Shown here: one piece after another, positions 33,414 through 42,310 of the stretch
Position numbering within the stretch: the stretch's first letter is position 1
Layout: each line of letters opens with the position of its first letter
Source of the DNA: Candidatus Cloacimonadales bacterium
Lineage (GTDB): Bacteria; Cloacimonadota; Cloacimonadia; Cloacimonadales; TCS61
Assembly (NCBI GenBank): GCA_030656075.1
Contig: JAUSOT010000096.1
Location: 1-42,310, forward strand
Reading direction: 5' to 3'
Length of the DNA: 42,310 nt
The notes under the pieces: model-generated
Database searches by the model: none
What the model was told of the DNA's origin: nothing
The model's input: only the letters and a program-made list of their open reading frames with translations
Translations under genes and position numbers: made by a program

Positions 33414-33516
33414 GTTCTGCACTAATTTTCGAAAAATAAGTGCAGAACCTCTCCCCTTAACAGGGGAGAAATTAGGATTCCTTATTCTCCCCCTAAATAG
33501 GGGGACACAGGGGGTT
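33414..33516. repeat. Array of three hairpins, including a 37-nt AACCCCCT-type repeat
   Basis: From left: GTTCTGCACT/AGTGCAGAAC (10-bp perfect stem, five further inner pairs), CTCCCCT-TAAC-AGGGGAG, and 33480-33516. The last is the reverse complement of the 10085-10121 repeat apart from the loop. They fill the only large gap within the minus-strand operon, between DUF5683 paralogues 3 and 2. A role as RNA processing or attenuation elements is possible but unproven. Confidence 0.75.
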
Positions 33517-33570
33517 AGTGTCATTTCAATCATGCTCCAGTATGTTTTCTCAGTCCTGGCTGTCATTATA

Positions 33571-34434
33571 TCAGAACCTTTTGGAAACAAAGAATGCTGC
33601 CGAAAGCTGATTATTGACCAGAATCGGGCCAACTTTGAATTGCAGGTGATTTTCAGCGTATTGCCTGTTATAATGCTTCGTTAAACGAACAGCATCCAAG
33701 GCTGCCAGAATATGATTGGCAATGATGCCGAAGCTGTAAAATCTGCCTTTGTCATAATATCCTTCCGCTGACTGTCTCATATCGATATAAATCTGGCGAT
33801 ATCCGCTGTACATGCCGTCCTTTGCATCATAGAGGCTACTTGTCATATCATTATAATACAAGGAATCAGAATTGGCTGGGCCTGTTAATCCATAAACCTT
33901 GCTCACGCCGAGTGAATCTTCAACCCAATGCCAGTTTGGAGTGGTGTAATTGCCGATGTCATCAATGGCATAAATATTGAACCAGTCGATCCAGCCAAAA
34001 ATATATTTGGGGTATTTACCGATATCTTCATAGAAATGCTGGGTATTTGTATCATCCAGCCGGAAATGACTATCATAAAATCCATTATCGAAATGCTCCG
34101 GATCATCATCCTCAATAATTGTATTTTGAGCATATTCCTGGTAAGCCCGGTTATAATACTCATCCGCATAATTCTGGTAATCCTTTTCTGTTTGCAGACC
34201 TTTGTTGTAGTAATGGATATAACCGATCCATAAACCTACTTCCAGAACTGGAAAAATATAGGTCGTAAAACTGGATTTATCGGCATAAAACTGGCCGGCA
34301 CCAGGAAAAAGCGAAGAAAGCAGCATGGCTTTTTTAACGGATTTCTGATCATAAGTGATTCCGGTTTTTTCCTGGGCAAAGATTACAACAATTAGATTTA
34401 ACATTAGTACGATCAAAATGATTTTTTTAAACAT
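33571..34434 (-). CDS. DUF5683-like envelope protein, paralogue 3
   Basis: 287 aa, longer than its two neighbours because of a Tyr/Asp-rich insertion (YADEYYNRAYQEYAQN onward). The signal peptide is IILIVLMLNLIVVIFA. The motif is SVKKAMLLSSLFPGAGQFYADKS, then VLEVGLWIGYIHYY, FGIIANHILAALDAVRL, and a terminal SAAFFVSKRF ending in Phe. The PGxGQ/E-Y motif is the family mark. Cellular role is unknown. The gene lies 10 bp after the M6 protease gene, and the hairpin array follows it. Confidence 0.72.
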   Translation of the reverse strand: MFKKIILIVLMLNLIVVIFAQEKTGITYDQKSVKKAMLLSSLFPGAGQFYADKSSFTTYIFPVLEVGLWIGYIHYYNKGLQTEKDYQNYADEYYNRAYQEYAQNTIIEDDDPEHFDNGFYDSHFRLDDTNTQHFYEDIGKYPKYIFGWIDWFNIYAIDDIGNYTTPNWHWVEDSLGVSKVYGLTGPANSDSLYYNDMTSSLYDAKDGMYSGYRQIYIDMRQSAEGYYDKGRFYSFGIIANHILAALDAVRLTKHYNRQYAENHLQFKVGPILVNNQLSAAFFVSKRF

Positions 34435-34444
34435 TTTTCACTCC

Positions 34445-37400
34445 TTAGTTTACAACTGCAAAAGGAACTTTTTTTGTTTTACCGCCGCTTTTGATAACGG
34501 CGAAATATACGCCGGGGGCTATTTTACTCGTATTCCAGCGGATATCCTGGGCGTTCGTTTCTACCCGGTTCACCTCACGATCGTGCAAAAGATTGCCGGC
34601 AATATCGAAGATCTTGAGTTTGATATCAGAGTCTGCATTCAGCACTTTGAATCTTACTTCACCGGTACCGGCAGGATTGGGAAAAGCATAAGCTGAGAAA
34701 CTGCCGTCACTTCCTGCTGCGGGTGAAATGGAACCGTTATAGATGGAATATTTCTGGTTTCGAAAACCATTCCAGATAAGAGGATTTTGCACAATATCTA
34801 CAGAGTAGCTGGAAAAAAGATTATGCTGGTTATCGGCATAAATATAATACAAATATTCTTTGTCATCATCCCAGTAATATTGATCGGAAACATCGTTGCG
34901 AGCCCAGTAAAATGAATATTTCAAGCTTTGTTTGGCATTTGTATTCACCGCCACAAAACCATTGTGGGCTTCTTCCAGGACGATCACGGTTTCATCCGGA
35001 AAGGCGATGATGCGCGGATAAGCAAAAGCTTTGATACTGCGATTTTCCAGATAGCCGGGAAAGCCGGAAGCCAAAGTACCATCTAAAGTTATGGCAAATA
35101 CTCTATCACCTGCACCGAAAGCAAGATACACATTTCCATCATCGAAAATATCGCCCAGAGCCAGTTGAGAAGGCTGAGCGGAAGTGTAGGGTGAAAGCCG
35201 GAAAATCTCATTGGCTACGCCATTTTGGATTTTATAAATATCTCCGTCCTTATTTTGCATAAAAGTGGCATTATTGGCATAATCCGCTTCATCCACAAAG
35301 CTGACGGGGCGATAGACGGGAGAATAATTTTCGATTTCGATTTCTTGAATAGAAGCTCCGGAGAGGGAAATATCAGGAATCAGATAGATTTTTCCTGCTG
35401 TTGCTGCGATGAGATTTACGCCGTCGTAAGAACAAACAGCGCCATGAATGTCAGTTTGTTGATTCTGAGGGATGAAATGAAGTGATTCATCAGTGGGAAT
35501 AACCAGAGTTGGACTAACCCAGTTTTCGATAAAAATGGGTGCATCAGATAAATTTGATCCGAACTGGGAAATGGATATTGTGTCGATCGTGAAAGATGTA
35601 GATTCATTTTGATCTGAAATTAAATATTCCGATTCTCCATCCAGATTGGAATCAATTGGAATAATTGGGAAATCAGAATTACCACTATAATTTAGACTCG
35701 CTCCGAAATTATTTGCCCAGTTATCGGCGATGAGAGAATAGAAATTTATCTCATTTTCCGTCAGAATGGGGAAGGTGGGAAATCCCAGGGAAGTTCCTAT
35801 CTGACCGATAGCTTTCAGGGAATCGAATTCGGCGATTTTTTCGGTCACATCAAAAGAACGCACTCCAAAATGGAAGGACATTGCTCTTTTCTGGAACAGA
35901 TCGACAGAATAACTGCTGATATCGTAGATCGAAAAGATGGACGGATCACCGTCGTTGGTGTTCAGAGCTGGTGAGGAGATTGAAGAAAGTTCATCGCTGA
36001 AAAGCATGCCGATAAATTCCAAATCACCGCTGGAATTCAGGATGTATTCATCATCCCAGCCTTGAAACGAGCCAGCTTCATCGATAATTGGCATGTATTT
36101 AAAAAATGGTTCGTAGGCCGTTCCCTGCCAAAACATGGAATATGGATTGCCAATGTCGTCGATGTTATCTGCTTCGACTATTTTCACTGCTCGATGGGAA
36201 TGCCTTATATTCACTGTGTTATTGATATAATTATCGTTTTCTTCCAAGATTGCATTGTCTATGTGCCAGACGAGAAGTCCACCGCCGAAATAGAAATATT
36301 TATCAAGGATGGCATCGTAGTGATCAAATCCGGGCAACAGGAAATCGTATTCATAATTATTTTCGGAACTGGGATTCGGATCAGGATAAGTCGGATAAAG
36401 TATCACCCGACCGTCATTGGAAGTCATCACCACATTTCCTCCATCGCCATCGGGATCGATCTGACGGTTTTCGATGAGGAGATATTCGGTGTCATTTAAT
36501 GGAACTTTGACAATATAGGCAGTCGAATCATTTAAAGCATTTGCATCAAATGGCTTGCTGGAAGGTAAAACTGTGATCGATTTTGACAGATCAAATTCGG
36601 TGATATCTTTTAAAATACCGCGCGCTCTAAAATCATCTTCAAAAGCAATAATGCGGGACCAAGAACCCGGCAATGCCGGATACACTCCCTCCAGATAATA
36701 TGTCAGGTCACCATCGGAAGCTCCAATCAGCGGTGCACCTCCGCTGTCCATAATATCGTAATAACCAACCTGTGGTGAATAATTCATCGTATTATAAAGG
36801 TCTGCAAAACCGAGAGAGTGACCAAATTCATGCACCATCACTGCATTGATGAAACCGTAATTGAAAATATATGTTTCACCGTTTTCTTCATCGATCTCAA
36901 TATCCTGCGTAATAGTCTCCGGCACATTGCAGGCATGATCGATCATAATCCCGTCATCAACGTAAACTTCTTTTCCGGTTCCTACTTTAATGAAAAAAGA
37001 GGGAATGTCGGCGGGTGAATCTCCATTTACATCATGCTGCCAGTCCGAGCCGGCATGAATGATCATAAAGTGGTCATACAAACTGAAATTGATTAAAGTA
37101 TCCGGATCGGCAGTGATAAATGCGTCCTGAAAATATTCTTCAAAACGGGAAACCATCAATTCGCTGGAAGCTCCGGGTGGATTGTAGTAGCTCATTTCAT
37201 GCGGCAAAGTATAGGCGTCAAATTGCGTAATCGGTGCTTGCGGATAAATATCGGAATCCACATTGAATGAACCATAACTGACAGCAATATAATATTGCCG
37301 TAATGCTTCCAATTGATCTCCAAAAAAGAGAAGATCGTGGGGTGGTCTGCCAAAGGTGAACGGATAATCACCAGGATATTGAATAAATTTACCGGTGCCG

Positions 37401-37636
37401 GTAGTTTGCGGATCATTGTCTTCTTGAAAATCTACCAGCAAAACGAGCAGCTTGTTTGCTTCCCTGCTTGTTCTATCCAGCTTTCCCGTTCCCGAAAGAA
37501 GATGCTCAATCGGATGTATTTTCTTTTCCTGTTTTCGGTTTATCCGGGTTTTCTCAAGATGCAATTTCTCAGCAAATGATAGTCTGGGTATAAGCATACC
37601 CAATACTATCAAGAACGATAGTATGAGTCTTTTCAT
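34445..37636 (-). CDS. Secreted M6-family (immune inhibitor A-like) metalloprotease with C-terminal sorting domain
   Basis: 1063 aa. The signal peptide is LILSFLIVLGMLIPRLSFA. The catalytic domain has KLLVLLVDFQED near the start of the mature part and the zinc motif VMVHEFGHSLGFADLYN (HExxH near residue 269, with the third ligand further on), typical of M6 peptidases. A long region rich in beta strands (LTENEINFYSLIADNWAN, WVSPTLVIPTDES) looks propeller-like. The tail AYAFPNPAGTGEVRFKV, KIFDIAGNLLHDREV, IAPGVYFAVI is a FlgD/T9SS-type sorting domain. It is likely secreted or anchored and degrades extracellular protein, fitting an amino-acid-fermenting life style. It is preceded 9 bp upstream by a PorV-like gene. 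Confidence 0.9.
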   Translation of the reverse strand: MKRLILSFLIVLGMLIPRLSFAEKLHLEKTRINRKQEKKIHPIEHLLSGTGKLDRTSREANKLLVLLVDFQEDNDPQTTGTGKFIQYPGDYPFTFGRPPHDLLFFGDQLEALRQYYIAVSYGSFNVDSDIYPQAPITQFDAYTLPHEMSYYNPPGASSELMVSRFEEYFQDAFITADPDTLINFSLYDHFMIIHAGSDWQHDVNGDSPADIPSFFIKVGTGKEVYVDDGIMIDHACNVPETITQDIEIDEENGETYIFNYGFINAVMVHEFGHSLGFADLYNTMNYSPQVGYYDIMDSGGAPLIGASDGDLTYYLEGVYPALPGSWSRIIAFEDDFRARGILKDITEFDLSKSITVLPSSKPFDANALNDSTAYIVKVPLNDTEYLLIENRQIDPDGDGGNVVMTSNDGRVILYPTYPDPNPSSENNYEYDFLLPGFDHYDAILDKYFYFGGGLLVWHIDNAILEENDNYINNTVNIRHSHRAVKIVEADNIDDIGNPYSMFWQGTAYEPFFKYMPIIDEAGSFQGWDDEYILNSSGDLEFIGMLFSDELSSISSPALNTNDGDPSIFSIYDISSYSVDLFQKRAMSFHFGVRSFDVTEKIAEFDSLKAIGQIGTSLGFPTFPILTENEINFYSLIADNWANNFGASLNYSGNSDFPIIPIDSNLDGESEYLISDQNESTSFTIDTISISQFGSNLSDAPIFIENWVSPTLVIPTDESLHFIPQNQQTDIHGAVCSYDGVNLIAATAGKIYLIPDISLSGASIQEIEIENYSPVYRPVSFVDEADYANNATFMQNKDGDIYKIQNGVANEIFRLSPYTSAQPSQLALGDIFDDGNVYLAFGAGDRVFAITLDGTLASGFPGYLENRSIKAFAYPRIIAFPDETVIVLEEAHNGFVAVNTNAKQSLKYSFYWARNDVSDQYYWDDDKEYLYYIYADNQHNLFSSYSVDIVQNPLIWNGFRNQKYSIYNGSISPAAGSDGSFSAYAFPNPAGTGEVRFKVLNADSDIKLKIFDIAGNLLHDREVNRVETNAQDIRWNTSKIAPGVYFAVIKSGGKTKKVPFAVVN

Positions 37637-37645
37637 AAGCTTTGT

Positions 37646-38863
37646 TTAGAATTCTAATTTAAGGGAAAGGGTTTGATTATATTGTTGTAATTCCCCACCG
37701 GGCTGGAAGGCATAATCCACGCCGGCAAGATAAGATTTATTTATCAGGTAATGCACTCCGAAACCAAAAGAGAAGCCTTCGATATCACCCATTCTATCGG
37801 AAAAATAACCGCCACGCAGGGAGAGTAGATCAAGATAAACATATTCCATGCCGATGCCCCAGATAACTTCCTGCACTTCAATGGAGTTCACGAAATTATT
37901 GATGGAAGCAAAATCATTGATTTTTTCACCGGCGTCGTTGGTTTGCATGTTGAAATCGTCTGTCCAGGCGGTGAAAATTCTTTCATAGAGCGGATCACCA
38001 TTTGCCAGCAATTTATTCATATCGGCATTGACGGTGAAGCGGTTATACTTCGATTCGAGAAAGCGATAAGAAAATCCCATGCGCCAGTTCATCGGCAGTG
38101 GATCTGCCTGGGATTGGTTGATGTAGGTGATATTAGGTCCAATGTTTTGAAAGTTCAAGCCGAAATCAAGTTTATCGACGGGAAGGCTGAAACCTGAATA
38201 ATTAGCTTTTCCTGATCCGACCAAATCGGCAAAACCGTTATAGAGACAGAGAATTCCATTATAAGGAGAAACCATGATCTGACCAAAATCAACGCCTTTG
38301 TGTTTCACGCCAAGATCAAAAGCATAAGCAATTCCCTGACCGTTTACATCGGCTTCCGTATCACCGGTTCCTTCCGGAGCAAGGTCACTGTAAATGAACT
38401 TAAAGGTAATTCCCAATCCGGTTTTCGGACTTGATTGATAACCATAAGAAAAAGCCATCGAAACGTCGTAGCTGCTGAATTCACCTAAAACTTCGCCAGT
38501 TTCACCGTCGGTTCTTTCCTGGGTTCCATAAGCCATATAAGTAGCATTAATTCCGAGGTTTCCCACATCTTCCATATAGGTGTTTCCAGCTAAATGAAAG
38601 AAATAAATATCGTTGAAGACTTCACCCAGCCAGTTACAATATTGAGTAGCAAATTGATTTTTCCTGTTGAATGCCATGGCGCCTGGATTCCAATATCCGG
38701 CAAAAGCATCATCGGCCTGAGCGACATAAGCCTGTGCCATTGCGTTGGCCCTGGATCCGGGTTCGATCAGTAAATATATGACTGCTCCCTCTGAAATTGC
38801 GTGTATGGTAACGGGTATAAAAATCAGAGCAGCAGCTATGATTAACAAGATTCTATATCTCAT
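37646..38863 (-). CDS. PorV/PorQ-like outer-membrane protein (copy 3)
   Basis: 405 aa with a signal peptide (ILLIIAAALIFIPVTIHA). The family signature IEPGSRANAMAQAYVAQADDAFAGYWNPGAMAF is clear. It is followed by barrel-like alternation (GLGITFKFIYSDL, RGGYFSDRMGDIEGFSFGFG) and a C-terminal SLKLEF. It is longer than the other two copies. It is the first gene of the minus-strand operon and directly precedes the CTD-tailed M6 protease, the expected arrangement for an export partner (inference). Confidence 0.87.
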   Translation of the reverse strand: MRYRILLIIAAALIFIPVTIHAISEGAVIYLLIEPGSRANAMAQAYVAQADDAFAGYWNPGAMAFNRKNQFATQYCNWLGEVFNDIYFFHLAGNTYMEDVGNLGINATYMAYGTQERTDGETGEVLGEFSSYDVSMAFSYGYQSSPKTGLGITFKFIYSDLAPEGTGDTEADVNGQGIAYAFDLGVKHKGVDFGQIMVSPYNGILCLYNGFADLVGSGKANYSGFSLPVDKLDFGLNFQNIGPNITYINQSQADPLPMNWRMGFSYRFLESKYNRFTVNADMNKLLANGDPLYERIFTAWTDDFNMQTNDAGEKINDFASINNFVNSIEVQEVIWGIGMEYVYLDLLSLRGGYFSDRMGDIEGFSFGFGVHYLINKSYLAGVDYAFQPGGELQQYNQTLSLKLEF

Positions 38864-38957
38864 TTTTCCTCCAGTAATACAATTTAATGAAAATTGAAAT
38901 TAAGCAATACGATTGTTGCTCTAACAAATTTTTATATTCCCTCCAGAATTCACTAAA

Positions 38958-39044
38958 TGGTGCCGAAGGCCGGACTCGAACCGGCACGAGCAAATGCTCG
39001 GAGGATTTTGAGTCCACTGCGTCTACCTATTTCACCACTTCGGC
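38958..39044 (-). tRNA. tRNA-Leu (anticodon CAA)
   Basis: 87 nt including an encoded CCA. The acceptor GCCGAAG pairs with CTTCGGC. The D-arm is TGGTGAAATAGGTAGACGCA, close to bacterial tRNA-Leu, and the anticodon loop is CTCAAAA (CAA, reads UUG). A long variable arm CGAGCATTTGCTCG marks class II, and the T-arm is GCCGG-TTCGAGT-CCGGC. The anticodon stem GTGGA/TCCTC has a U-U mismatch at its second pair. It lies between groEL and the PorV-like gene. Confidence 0.96.
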
Positions 39045-39201
39045 ACTTGCCACGTATGAAAAAAATTGGTGTTTCTGGTGTCAAGGCTTTTTTGAAAGTG
39101 CTTCGCACGGTTAAATATTCTTGATTCACCAGTAAAAAATCTCTCCTAATCTTTCACATACAAGGTGATTATGCAAGTTATGAGCCAATCTGATCAGCAA
39201 T

Positions 39202-39237
39202 AAAAAAGAGCTTTCCTAACTTGCAGGAAAGCTCTTT
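39202..39237 (-). terminator. Intrinsic terminator of groEL
   Basis: On the minus strand AAAGAGCTTTCCT-GCAAGTT-AGGAAAGCTCTTT is a perfect 13-bp stem followed by a T-run. It lies just after the groEL stop codon and separates groEL from the tRNA. Confidence 0.92.
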
Positions 39238-39258
39238 GAATTTATCAGATGTATTTTT

Positions 39259-40917
<1,659 letters not shown>

Positions 40918-40934
40918 CTATTATTTTTAACTTT

Positions 40935-40961
40935 TTAGCAATCACTCACTACGAGTGCTAA
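40935..40961. promoter_or_regulatory. CIRCE operator (HrcA-binding site) of groEL
   Basis: TTAGCAATC-N9-GAGTGCTAA matches the consensus TTAGCACTC-N9-GAGTGCTAA with one mismatch. It is placed ~36 bp upstream of groEL. A TTGACA -35-like hexamer on the minus strand (40987-40982) lies just beyond it. This predicts heat-shock regulation by an HrcA repressor encoded elsewhere. Confidence 0.93.
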
Positions 40962-41071
40962 GGAAAAGCTAAGCTATTTTTTGTCAAACAAAAATATTTT
41001 TTTCAATTTTTTTGAATACATCAACACAATCTATAAATGATAATTAAGTAATCTCAAATCTTTAATTTAAT

Positions 41072-41110
41072 AAAAAAGACACAAGCCGGAGCCTGTGTCT
41101 TAATTTTTTT
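41072..41110. terminator. Bidirectional intrinsic terminator between divergent groEL and cas genes
   Basis: A-run, AAGACACA, AGCCGGAGCC, TGTGTCTT, then ATTTTTTT. The 8-bp perfect stem is flanked by A and T runs so it can act on either strand. No annotated gene ends here, so it is an orphan terminator. Confidence 0.75.
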
Positions 41111-41114
41111 GTTA

Positions 41115-41143
41115 GATACATCGTCTTTTTCTTGACATATAAT
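41115..41143 (+). promoter_or_regulatory. Weak promoter candidate for the cas operon
   Basis: A perfect TATAAT at 41138-41143 has GATACA 17 bp upstream (matching the ACA of the -35). It is ~50 bp before the cas6 start and just after the orphan terminator. A TTGACA overlaps the same place but has no good -10 at the right distance. Confidence 0.35.
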
Positions 41144-41194
41144 TCCTGCGTAGAGAATTTCTCATTGTTCTGATTTTTCCAGTTAGGAGTGATG

Positions 41195-41866
41195 ATGGAA
41201 GCGAAGATTTTAGTTATTGTTTTTAATTCTGTAACATTATTTCCTTCTCAAATTCCCAAACTGCGCGGATTCTTTTCGAATAAATTTCCTGATGATCTCG
41301 AGTTCCACAATCACTTACCGGATGGCAGCTTTTCCTATAAATTTCCCCAAATACAATATCGGATCATCAATAAACATCCCGCTTTGATTGGGATTGAAAA
41401 TGGAATTGAAATCCTTAAACGCCTATTTTTTTCTCTCGAAGATATTATTATCGACAATAGAGTTTATCAGCTTCACGAAAAAGAAATATCTATGAAATCA
41501 ATGCAAATCGGGATGGCCGAGGATTTCATTAATTACAGGTTCACTTCTCCCTGGATGGCTCTTAATGAAGATAACTACCAAAATTTCAATTCAAAAGATA
41601 AATTTGAACAGCAAATTTTCCTGAAGCATCTGCTCAGAGAAAATCTGAAAACCCTCTCCAAAGGTTTCAATTATTGGATAGAAGACATCGAAAAAGTGAA
41701 GGTGGAAGGATATTTCAAACCCAAACAGGTTAATTTTAAAAACCAGAAAATGCTCTGTTTCACAGGTGATTTTATGACCAATTTCTACATCCCGGATTTT
41801 ATGGGATTAGGAAAGCAGAGCGCGAGAGGTTTCGGAGTTGTTCAATCTGCAACTCCCAAAAAATAA
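41195..41866 (+). CDS. cas6: CRISPR-associated endoribonuclease Cas6 (Cas6b type)
   Basis: 223 aa from ATG 41195, chosen because AGGAG is 5 bp upstream (the track used GTG 41189). The N-terminal half has the Cas6b-style LRGFFSNKFPDDLEFHNHL, then SYKFPQIQYRII and ALIGIENGIEIL. The C-terminus has the family glycine-rich loop DFMGLGKQSARGFGVV. It cuts the pre-crRNA within repeats and stays bound to the crRNA. A candidate catalytic His lies in EFHNH, but this is not certain. The next gene, 63 bp later, looks like Cas8b, which supports a type I-B locus continuing to the right. No repeats or spacers are in the window. Confidence 0.88.
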   Translation: MEAKILVIVFNSVTLFPSQIPKLRGFFSNKFPDDLEFHNHLPDGSFSYKFPQIQYRIINKHPALIGIENGIEILKRLFFSLEDIIIDNRVYQLHEKEISMKSMQIGMAEDFINYRFTSPWMALNEDNYQNFNSKDKFEQQIFLKHLLRENLKTLSKGFNYWIEDIEKVKVEGYFKPKQVNFKNQKMLCFTGDFMTNFYIPDFMGLGKQSARGFGVVQSATPKK

Positions 41867-41929
41867 TTAATGAACGAATGCGACTTAGCCTATGTCGCCA
41901 TCAGCAAAGAAGAATTTTGGAGGTGAAAG

Positions 41930-42310
41930 GTGATAAATGCGATTGCAGAACTCGGGAAATATGAAAAAACAAATAACCCGAATATCTCAAGTTTTGATAT
42001 TTGGTTGGAAGATTCTTATGATGAAAATAATTATCCACATTTGCTTTTAATCGAATTCAAAAAAGTAAAGAATGATGATAAAAGCGATTTATTAGATGAA
42101 GATTGGAAATGGGTTTTCAGTAAAGTTGATTATCGTGAACACAGTTCAAATTTAAAATCTAAACTTTTATACAAACGAGGTTCACCAAGAGGAACAGATA
42201 AAACGCCTACTTGTAAAACAGCAAATAACCTCGCAGGAAGCTTTAATCAAAAAATTAAATCTTGGTTTTCTCAAAATCAAAATATTTCTTTTCTTGATGA
42301 TAATTCTAAA
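41930..42310 (+). CDS. Cas8b-like (TM1802/Csh1-type) Cascade large subunit, truncated by window end
   Basis: 127 codons are open without a stop to the window edge. The start is a GTG preceded by GGAGGTGAAAG. It is missing from the ORF track because it is incomplete. The translation begins MINAIAELGKYEKTNN, similar in style to Cas8b/Csh1 openings. It later contains YKRGSPRGTDKTPTCKT and SFNQKIKSWF, which resemble the N-terminal region of TM1802-type proteins. Position directly after cas6 fits. As the large subunit of a type I-B Cascade it would recognise the PAM. Only the first fifth or so is visible, so the family call is moderate. Confidence 0.6.
   Translation, partial: MINAIAELGKYEKTNNPNISSFDIWLEDSYDENNYPHLLLIEFKKVKNDDKSDLLDEDWKWVFSKVDYREHSSNLKSKLLYKRGSPRGTDKTPTCKTANNLAGSFNQKIKSWFSQNQNISFLDDNSK

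Noticed and set aside
38887-39114. 75-aa plus-strand ORF
   Set aside because: It overlaps the tRNA-Leu gene in antisense; the apparent GRTRTGTS peptide is the tRNA T-arm read in frame, a common false gene.
40982-41030. Complete sigma70 promoter for groEL
   Set aside because: A perfect TTGACA is present on the minus strand, but no acceptable -10 hexamer lies 15-19 bp downstream, so only the CIRCE site is annotated.
41867-42310. CRISPR repeat array near cas6
   Set aside because: No regularly spaced direct repeats of 25-40 bp were seen anywhere in the window; the array, if any, lies beyond the right edge.

Overview
The window looks like a chromosomal segment of a Gram-negative bacterium of the FCB superphylum, most likely a Candidatus Cloacimonadota-type lineage. 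This is an inference. The support is secreted proteins ending in NYPNPFNP-type FlgD-like/T9SS-style C-terminal domains, three PorV/PorQ-like outer-membrane proteins, DUF5683-like proteins, a TonB-dependent receptor with a carboxypeptidase-regulatory-like N-terminus, two HutH-like lyases, and one TAnnTTTG-type promoter candidate. No 16S gene or taxonomic marker was available to confirm it.

Left part (1-12.4 kb): a parvulin-like periplasmic chaperone on the minus strand diverges from a PTS IIA (PtsN-like) gene. The latter overlaps a PorV-like gene. Next comes a C25 (gingipain-like) peptidase homologue whose catalytic Cys position is Val, with ~105-bp dispersed repeats on both sides. A repeat-rich gene-poor stretch is followed by housekeeping and metabolic genes: glyS, a class I aspartate-type aminotransferase, a small membrane protein, a PfkB kinase and a LipM-like octanoyltransferase.

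Middle (12.4-24.2 kb): a tightly packed plus-strand operon of eight genes runs from a good promoter candidate to a strong intrinsic terminator. It holds a TonB-dependent receptor, ExbB, two ExbD proteins, TonB, a ~1000-aa secreted protein with Asp-rich calcium-type motifs, a PorV-like protein carrying the same kind of motif, and a secreted protein with a T9SS-style tail. It couples an energised import complex with a putative PorV/CTD secretion pair. A 566-bp repeat-filled spacer follows.

Right part (24.7-38.9 kb, minus strand): ten genes lie nearly head to tail and are probably one long transcription unit. In transcription order they are a PorV-like protein, an M6 metalloprotease with a C-terminal sorting domain, three DUF5683-like paralogues, a divergent aromatic amino acid lyase, HutH, a 927-aa TPR lipoprotein, EcfT and TruA. 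Upstream are tRNA-Leu(CAA) and a solitary groEL with a CIRCE operator and its own terminator. Divergent from groEL, at the right edge, a type I-B-like CRISPR-Cas operon begins (Cas6b, then a truncated Cas8b-like gene). No CRISPR array is in the window.

Themes: (1) three separate PorV-like genes each sit beside a CTD-tailed secreted protein, suggesting dedicated shuttle-cargo pairs; (2) short palindromic repeats (AACCCCCT...CCCCC-loop-GGGGG) are scattered through the intergenic DNA, and one supplies the C-terminal codons of truA.
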